A model generated the notes under the pieces. The model ran no database searches and was not told the origin of the DNA. It saw only the letters and a list, made by a program, of their open reading frames with translations. This document shows positions 58,494-64,000 of a stretch of 64,000 bases of DNA, piece by piece; positions within the stretch are counted from its first letter, which is position 1; each line of letters opens with the position of its first letter. This DNA is from Bacillus sp. sid0103. Its GTDB lineage: Bacteria > Bacillota > Bacilli > Bacillales_B > DSM-18226. Made by a program: the position numbers and the translations under genes. The DNA lies in contig NZ_JAHUWN010000009.1 of assembly GCF_019219025.1 (NCBI RefSeq), positions 1 to 64,000 of the forward strand, in the 5' to 3' direction.

Positions 58494-60041
58494 ATGTCGA
58501 AGTTTTTAAAAGGGACTTTTATCCTATTAATTGCAGGCCTGGTCACAAGAGTCCTGGGTTTCATTAATCGGATTGTTATAGCTCGCAGTATCGGGGAAGA
58601 AGGCGTCGGCTTATACATGATGGCGTTTCCTACATTTATCCTTGTAGTAACGTTAACTCAGATGGGGCTGCCAGTAGCTATTTCAAAAAATGTGGCAGAG
58701 GCAGAAGCCAAAGGAAATTTCGCAGAGATTAAAAAAATCCTTGTCGTCTCCCTTGCGACAACGATTTCACTGTCCCTAATTTTTACCCCGGCACTACTTT
58801 TACTTGCACCACTGCTTTCAAAAACATTGTTTACTGACCCACGGACCTTTTATCCCTTAATTGCAATAGCTCCAGTTGTTCCCGTGATTGCGATTTCTTC
58901 GGTGCTAAGAGGTTACTTTCAAGGAAGACAACAGATGCGTCCTTCCGCAATCTCACAGATTTTAGAACAATTTGTTCGGATTTCACTGATTGCTGTCATG
59001 ACAAAAGCGTTCCTGCCTTATGGAATCGAATATGCAGCGGCAGCGGCCATGGTGTCTTCTGTAATCGGCGAACTTGTATCACTAGTTTACTTAATGACTA
59101 CCTTTAAATTAAAAAAACGATTTAAATTGCGGAAAAATTTCTTTCAATTTGTTAACAGTGGAAAACAAACATTCAAGGACCTCATGGATATTGCCTTACC
59201 AACCATGGGAAGCCGGATGATAGGATCGGTGGCATGGTTTTTTGAACCCATTGTGGTTGTCCATAGCTTAGCCCTTGCAGGTGTTGTTGCCGTCGAAGCC
59301 ACAAAACAATACGGTGCGTTAACTGGTTTTGCCATGCCGCTGTTGATGTTACCATCTTTCATCACCTTTTCTTTAGCTACTTCACTCGTCCCAGCGATTA
59401 GTGAAGCCAATACCCAAAACAACAAAAAGTTAATTGAATACCGATTACAGCAAGCACTGAGGTTTGCGTTTTTATCCGGTGGATTGGCTGTCGTTGTTCT
59501 CTATGTGTTAGCTGACCCGTTAATGCAGCTTATGTATGGATCAGCAAAGGGCTCTTATTTCATTCGGTTGATGGCTCCTTTCTTCATCTTCTATTACTAT
59601 CAAGGACCTTTGCAAGCAGTATTACAGGCATTAAATCTTGCTCGAGCGGCGATGATTAACAGCCTTATCGGCGCTATCGTTAAAACAGCAGTGATCTTTT
59701 TACTGGCATCGCAAGCGACATTTGGGATAAATGGGGTTGCATTAGGGATAATCGTTGGCTTTGTCTTAGTTACCGTTCTTCATTTTGCTACCGTATTAAA
59801 AAAGATTTCCTTTTCCTTCTATGTCCGCGATTATGTAAAAGGATTTTTGGTTATGGGTGGCACTGCCTGGCTTGGCTATTGGGTATTTGCACATCTTTTC
59901 CTTCAAGAACCGTTGTCGATTAGGGTTTTAGTTTCATTACTAGCCATGACCGTTTCCTATATCATTATGGTTCTTTTGTTAGGTTTGATTAAAAGGGATG
60001 AGCTAAAACGGATTCCTTGGGTCGGAAACATATTTGCTTAA
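58494..60041 (+). CDS. spoVB: Stage V sporulation protein B (MurJ/MOP superfamily)
   Basis: 515 aa from ATG 58494 with GAAGGTGGG upstream. About 14 membrane segments, beginning MSKFLKGTFILLIAGLVTRV. FINRIVIARSIGEEGVGLYMM is the conserved first loop of the family. It belongs with lipid II flippase-like transporters and is needed for spore cortex formation in B. subtilis. Confidence 0.95.
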   Translation: MSKFLKGTFILLIAGLVTRVLGFINRIVIARSIGEEGVGLYMMAFPTFILVVTLTQMGLPVAISKNVAEAEAKGNFAEIKKILVVSLATTISLSLIFTPALLLLAPLLSKTLFTDPRTFYPLIAIAPVVPVIAISSVLRGYFQGRQQMRPSAISQILEQFVRISLIAVMTKAFLPYGIEYAAAAAMVSSVIGELVSLVYLMTTFKLKKRFKLRKNFFQFVNSGKQTFKDLMDIALPTMGSRMIGSVAWFFEPIVVVHSLALAGVVAVEATKQYGALTGFAMPLLMLPSFITFSLATSLVPAISEANTQNNKKLIEYRLQQALRFAFLSGGLAVVVLYVLADPLMQLMYGSAKGSYFIRLMAPFFIFYYYQGPLQAVLQALNLARAAMINSLIGAIVKTAVIFLLASQATFGINGVALGIIVGFVLVTVLHFATVLKKISFSFYVRDYVKGFLVMGGTAWLGYWVFAHLFLQEPLSIRVLVSLLAMTVSYIIMVLLLGLIKRDELKRIPWVGNIFA

Positions 60042-60055
60042 AACCTGACCATAAA

Positions 60056-60084
60056 AATAAGACACGCTCTCGCGTGTCTTTTAG
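60056..60084. terminator. Terminator between spoVB and yrbG
   Basis: AAGACACGC and GCGTGTCTT form a perfect stem, followed by TT and A/T-rich flanks both ways. Confidence 0.85.
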
Positions 60085-60085
60085 T

Positions 60086-60745
60086 TTATTCATCCTTTAA
60101 GTCGATAAAGAATTTTCCATTTTCGAAACTACAAAAAGAAATCTTCTTAACATCTCGATAGCCCTGTTTTTTTAGCTCCTGCCGAAGCCAGAGATTTGTT
60201 TTATTAATTCTTTTCAAATTTTCTTCTTCAATATTTCCATCCATTATTAATGGGATCGTAATATCACCTTGCTTAGAGTCTTTGTCATTATTCTTTAATT
60301 TTTCAATCACCGACAAACTACCTGATGATTCTAGAATCGCAAACTCTACGTCGGCAATACTACGAATGTCCTTCTCACGGAGCTGGGTCATTAAATCATC
60401 AAAATTATATCGCTGTTTCCGCATTGCTGTCTCATCTATTTTCCCCCTATTAATAATGATGCTTGGCTGCCCGTCAATAAGATTACGAAATTTTTTATTT
60501 TTCAAAGAAATAAATGCAGACAATATTTGAATTACCATCAATAACACCATAGGGATTATGGTATGGAAAAGTGGTGTTTTTGGTTTTTCAATTGCTACTA
60601 CGGCCATCTCGCCAATCATTATGAAAACCACAAGATCTAAAATACTTAATTCACCAATTTCCCTTTTCCCCATCACACGAAAAATGATTAAGATTAAGCA
60701 ATAGAATACTAGCGTTCGTAACATTATCGTTACATAATCCTCCAC
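60086..60745 (-). CDS. yrbG: DUF421 membrane protein (YrbG/YetF family)
   Basis: 219 aa from GTG 60745, with AAAGGGG eight bases upstream; the in-frame ATG at 60787 has no ribosome site. Three N-terminal membrane segments (YCLILIIFRVMGKREIGELS follows the first) and two cytoplasmic DUF421/DUF3290-like domains. IGELSILDLVVFIMIGEMA is the family signature. Relatives such as YetF matter in spore germination, but no role can be given here. Confidence 0.85.
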   Translation of the reverse strand: MEDYVTIMLRTLVFYCLILIIFRVMGKREIGELSILDLVVFIMIGEMAVVAIEKPKTPLFHTIIPMVLLMVIQILSAFISLKNKKFRNLIDGQPSIIINRGKIDETAMRKQRYNFDDLMTQLREKDIRSIADVEFAILESSGSLSVIEKLKNNDKDSKQGDITIPLIMDGNIEEENLKRINKTNLWLRQELKKQGYRDVKKISFCSFENGKFFIDLKDE

Positions 60746-60978
60746 AACCGTCGCCCCTTTAGTTACATTCAATGATAGTGTTTGCATTTTGGGATAAATA
60801 ATGAGCGGAATAAACTGCCAAAAACTTCTTCATCGTGAAAAGGAATGATATTTTGATTCTACTTTTCCCCTTCCACGAATACGCTTGTACTAGGAAGAAA
60901 CTTATCTAGGTTTTGGCAGTACAGAATTTAATCAATAAAAATGCCGACCTAAAGGGTAATTGAAGGGGGAGAGTTAAA

Positions 60979-61371
60979 ATCGAATCGAAAAGCTTAGGTA
61001 CTTCCATTCTGTACGGATTAATTTTTATCCTTGTTTTTGCTGTAATTAGCAGTATAATATTTGCCTTTATACTTAGGTTTACGTCTACACGTGAAGTATC
61101 ATTACAATACGTAATTACTGCATTATCCTTTATCGGGCTATTCGGAGGCGGTTTTCTATCTGGTGGAAAAAGAAAAGAAAAGGGCTGGCTAATTGGTGGG
61201 TTAACGGGATTAATCTACTCGCTCATTGTCTTTTTGTTCCAATACTTAGGATATGATCGCTTGTTTAACGCCGAACAAGTAATTTATCATACTTGCTACA
61301 CATTAATTGCGATGATGGGTGGCATTTTAGGGGTAAACATTTCGACAAACAATTCTCGGAGATCTGCTTAA
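60979..61371 (+). CDS. yrzE: YrzE-like TIGR04086 membrane protein, apparent ATC start
   Basis: A 130-codon frame runs to TAA 61371 with four hydrophobic segments (SILYGLIFILVFAVISSIIF, ITALSFIGLFGGGFL, GGLTGLIYSLIVFLF and LIAMMGGILGV) and the family motif GGKRKEKGWLIGG. It lies between yrbG and yajC, where B. subtilis has yrzE. There is no ATG, GTG or TTG near the front; GGGGGAG stands seven bases before ATC at 60979, exactly where a start belongs. It is either read from ATC, or a start-codon mutant, or a sequencing error. Confidence 0.8.
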   Translation: MESKSLGTSILYGLIFILVFAVISSIIFAFILRFTSTREVSLQYVITALSFIGLFGGGFLSGGKRKEKGWLIGGLTGLIYSLIVFLFQYLGYDRLFNAEQVIYHTCYTLIAMMGGILGVNISTNNSRRSA

Positions 61372-61377
61372 TATAAT

Positions 61378-61413
61378 AATAAAAGGAAGCCATGCATTCA
61401 TGGCCTCCTTTTT
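61378..61413. terminator. Terminator between yrzE and yajC
   Basis: AAAAGGAAGCCATG pairs with CATGGCCTCCTTTT; A-run before and T-run after, usable both ways. Confidence 0.85.
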
Positions 61414-61421
61414 TGTTGTTA

Positions 61422-61715
61422 CTATTTTGTTAAGCTAACGCTGCTTTCGCCTGCATCAGCTGTGACTTCACGAATAGCATTACGATCAAATGTAAGACGG
61501 CTTCCGTCACCACATTTAATTACGGCTTTATTATCATCAATTGAATCTATAAAACCATGCAGTCCACCAATCGTGACGATTTTATCACCCTTTTTTAAAT
61601 CGTTTTGCATTTTCTGAACAGCTTTTTGACGCTTTTGCTGCGGGCGAATTAAAAGGAAATAAAATAACACAAACATTAATATTAATGGAATGATTGTACC
61701 AATTCCTCCAGACAT
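61422..61715 (-). CDS. yajC: Preprotein translocase subunit YajC
   Basis: 97 aa: one N-terminal membrane segment (IIPLILMFVLFYFLLIRPQ), the RPQQKRQK motif, and a soluble domain with GDKIVTIGGLHGFI. It joins SecDF in the accessory translocase complex. ATG with AAAGGAGGG upstream, about 29 bp after tgt. Confidence 0.94.
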   Translation of the reverse strand: MSGGIGTIIPLILMFVLFYFLLIRPQQKRQKAVQKMQNDLKKGDKIVTIGGLHGFIDSIDDNKAVIKCGDGSRLTFDRNAIREVTADAGESSVSLTK

Positions 61716-61744
61716 CCTGTTTCCCTCCTTTCAATAAACATCTA

Positions 61745-62899
<1,155 letters not shown>

Positions 62900-62973
62900 C
62901 TAATGTATAACCTATATAGTGTGTTTCACGACACCATTTACAATGGAGATTTATTCAGAAAACCATCCTTGCC

Positions 62974-63085
62974 AATAAAGGCGGTGCGAGCAGAGCTATG
63001 CCTCACTACATTCGAGTCGCAAAATGTATATTTTTCACTACAATTGGATATATTAATACACTTTTGCGGCGCTCCGCCCCTTTTC
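62974..63085. repeat. R3 dispersed repeat, copy b
   Basis: Starts AATAAAGGCGGTGCGAGCAG and ends GGCGCTCCGCCCCTTTTC, like 38064-38171. It fills the gap between tgt and queA, two genes that are otherwise close neighbours. Confidence 0.8.
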
Positions 63086-63091
63086 CAAACC

Positions 63092-64000
63092 TTAGATGAT
63101 CAACATCGCGTCACCAAAACTAAAGAAACGGTACCGCTCAGTAACAGCAGTTTGATAGGCATGTAAAACATGCTCTCTGCCTGCTAACGCACTAACTAGC
63201 ATAATTAAGGTTGATTTTGGCAAATGAAAGTTGGTAATCATCCCATCAATCGCTTTAAATTCGTACCCTGGATAAATAAAAATATTCGTCCAGCCACTGC
63301 CTTCAACAAAATGTCCATCATTTGCTGAAGCAATGGTTTCAAGGGTTCGTGTGGAGGTAGTCCCAACTGAAATAATTCTGCCCCCATTACTCCGTACTTC
63401 GTTAAGCAGCCGTGCTGTCCCCTCTGTAACCATATAAAATTCGGAGTGCATATCGTGCTCTAATACATCATCGACACTTACAGGCCGGAAAGTCCCAAGT
63501 CCTACATGAAGGGTAATAAAGGCGATATGTACTCCTTTTTCTTTTATTTCTTCTAATAAGCTGTCTGTAAAATGAAGACCCGCGGTAGGCGCTGCAGCTG
63601 ATCCAGGTTCACGTGCATATACAGTCTGATACCGATCTCTGTCTTCAAGCTGCTCTTTAATATAAGGCGGCAGCGGCATTTCTCCTAATTGGTCAAGGAC
63701 CTCATAAAAAATGCCCTCATATTTAAATTCTAGAACTCGCCCACCATGGTCCGAAGTTCCTGTGCAAATGGCTGAAAGCAGGCCATCACCGAAATCAATT
63801 TCTGTTCCTTCTTTTACTCGTTTGGCCGGCTTGACAAGGGTCTCCCAACGGTCACCTTCCAGTTGCTTTAAGAGTAAAACCTCTATCTTGGCACCTGTAT
63901 CTTTTTTGACACCAAAAAGACGTGCAGGAAGTACCTTTGTATCATTTAGAACAAGGCAATCTCCTTCACGCAAATATTCAATCACATTTTTAAATACTTC
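63092..64000 (-). CDS. queA: S-adenosylmethionine:tRNA ribosyltransferase-isomerase QueA (5' end cut off)
   Basis: Runs off the right edge; about 302 codons are seen and the first 40 or so are missing, judged by the family length of about 342. [34 protein letters not shown] and VGLGTFRPV are QueA motifs. It adds the epoxycyclopentanediol to preQ1 in tRNA. Transcribed ahead of tgt and yajC. Confidence 0.95.
   Translation of the reverse strand, partial: EVFKNVIEYLREGDCLVLNDTKVLPARLFGVKKDTGAKIEVLLLKQLEGDRWETLVKPAKRVKEGTEIDFGDGLLSAICTGTSDHGGRVLEFKYEGIFYEVLDQLGEMPLPPYIKEQLEDRDRYQTVYAREPGSAAAPTAGLHFTDSLLEEIKEKGVHIAFITLHVGLGTFRPVSVDDVLEHDMHSEFYMVTEGTARLLNEVRSNGGRIISVGTTSTRTLETIASANDGHFVEGSGWTNIFIYPGYEFKAIDGMITNFHLPKSTLIMLVSALAGREHVLHAYQTAVTERYRFFSFGDAMLII

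Overview
The window is a block of low-GC Firmicute chromosome from an endospore-forming member of the Bacillaceae, probably Bacillus, Neobacillus or a close relative. The evidence is the sporulation genes (sda, sigK, spoVB, pbpI, yrzI copies), the T-box leaders, Bacillus-type ribosome binding sites with frequent GTG and TTG starts, and gene order that follows the B. subtilis yqeG-to-queA region almost gene for gene. The species cannot be fixed from the sequence alone. No rRNA, tRNA, CRISPR array or prophage is visible.

Layout. 1-125 is the end of an IS3-family element. 139-5177 (minus) is the yqeG-yqeH-aroE-yhbY-nadD-yqeK-rsfS-yqeM operon with a clear sigma-A promoter. 5178-8200 holds DnaA boxes and sda, then psd, pssA and an uninterrupted sigK. 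8243-11908 carries an orphan response regulator with a lipoprotein, and an M3 peptidase. 11950-13300 is a nest of very small genes, three of them tandem yrzI copies. 13376-16325 is the mccB-mccA-mtnN sulfur operon behind a decayed yrrT. 16464-25532 contains yrzA, yrrS, pbpI, greA, udk, the tRNA hydroxyuridine genes trhP2, trhP1 and trmR, then mltG and yrzB. 25545-37962 contains ruvX, ireB, alaS with its T-box, yrrI, yrzQ, yrzR, yrrD, recD2, yrrB, mnmA, iscS and cymR. 38303-42624 is rarA followed by an ABC exporter and a NERD protein absent from this place in B. subtilis. 43090-57915 has tcdA, 6S RNA, aspS, hisS with T-box, yrzK, yrvJ, dtd, relA, apt, recJ and secDF. 58060-64000 has comN, spoVB, yrbG, yrzE, yajC, tgt and a partial queA.

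Themes. Translation and tRNA modification dominate (alaS, aspS, hisS, dtd, mnmA, tcdA, tgt, queA, trhP1/P2, trmR, rsfS, yqeH). Sulfur flow links cymR, iscS-mnmA and mtnN-mccAB. Genome maintenance is represented by recD2, recJ, rarA, ruvX and DnaA-controlled sda.

The least ordinary signals are the microprotein cluster at 11957-13203, a structured leader ahead of trmR, a greA terminator stem that contains the pbpI ribosome binding site, a yrzE gene that appears to start with ATC, two tandem arrays (six units of 21 bp and six of about 51 bp), and several dispersed repeat families sitting in intercistronic gaps, including one between the alaS T-box and alaS.
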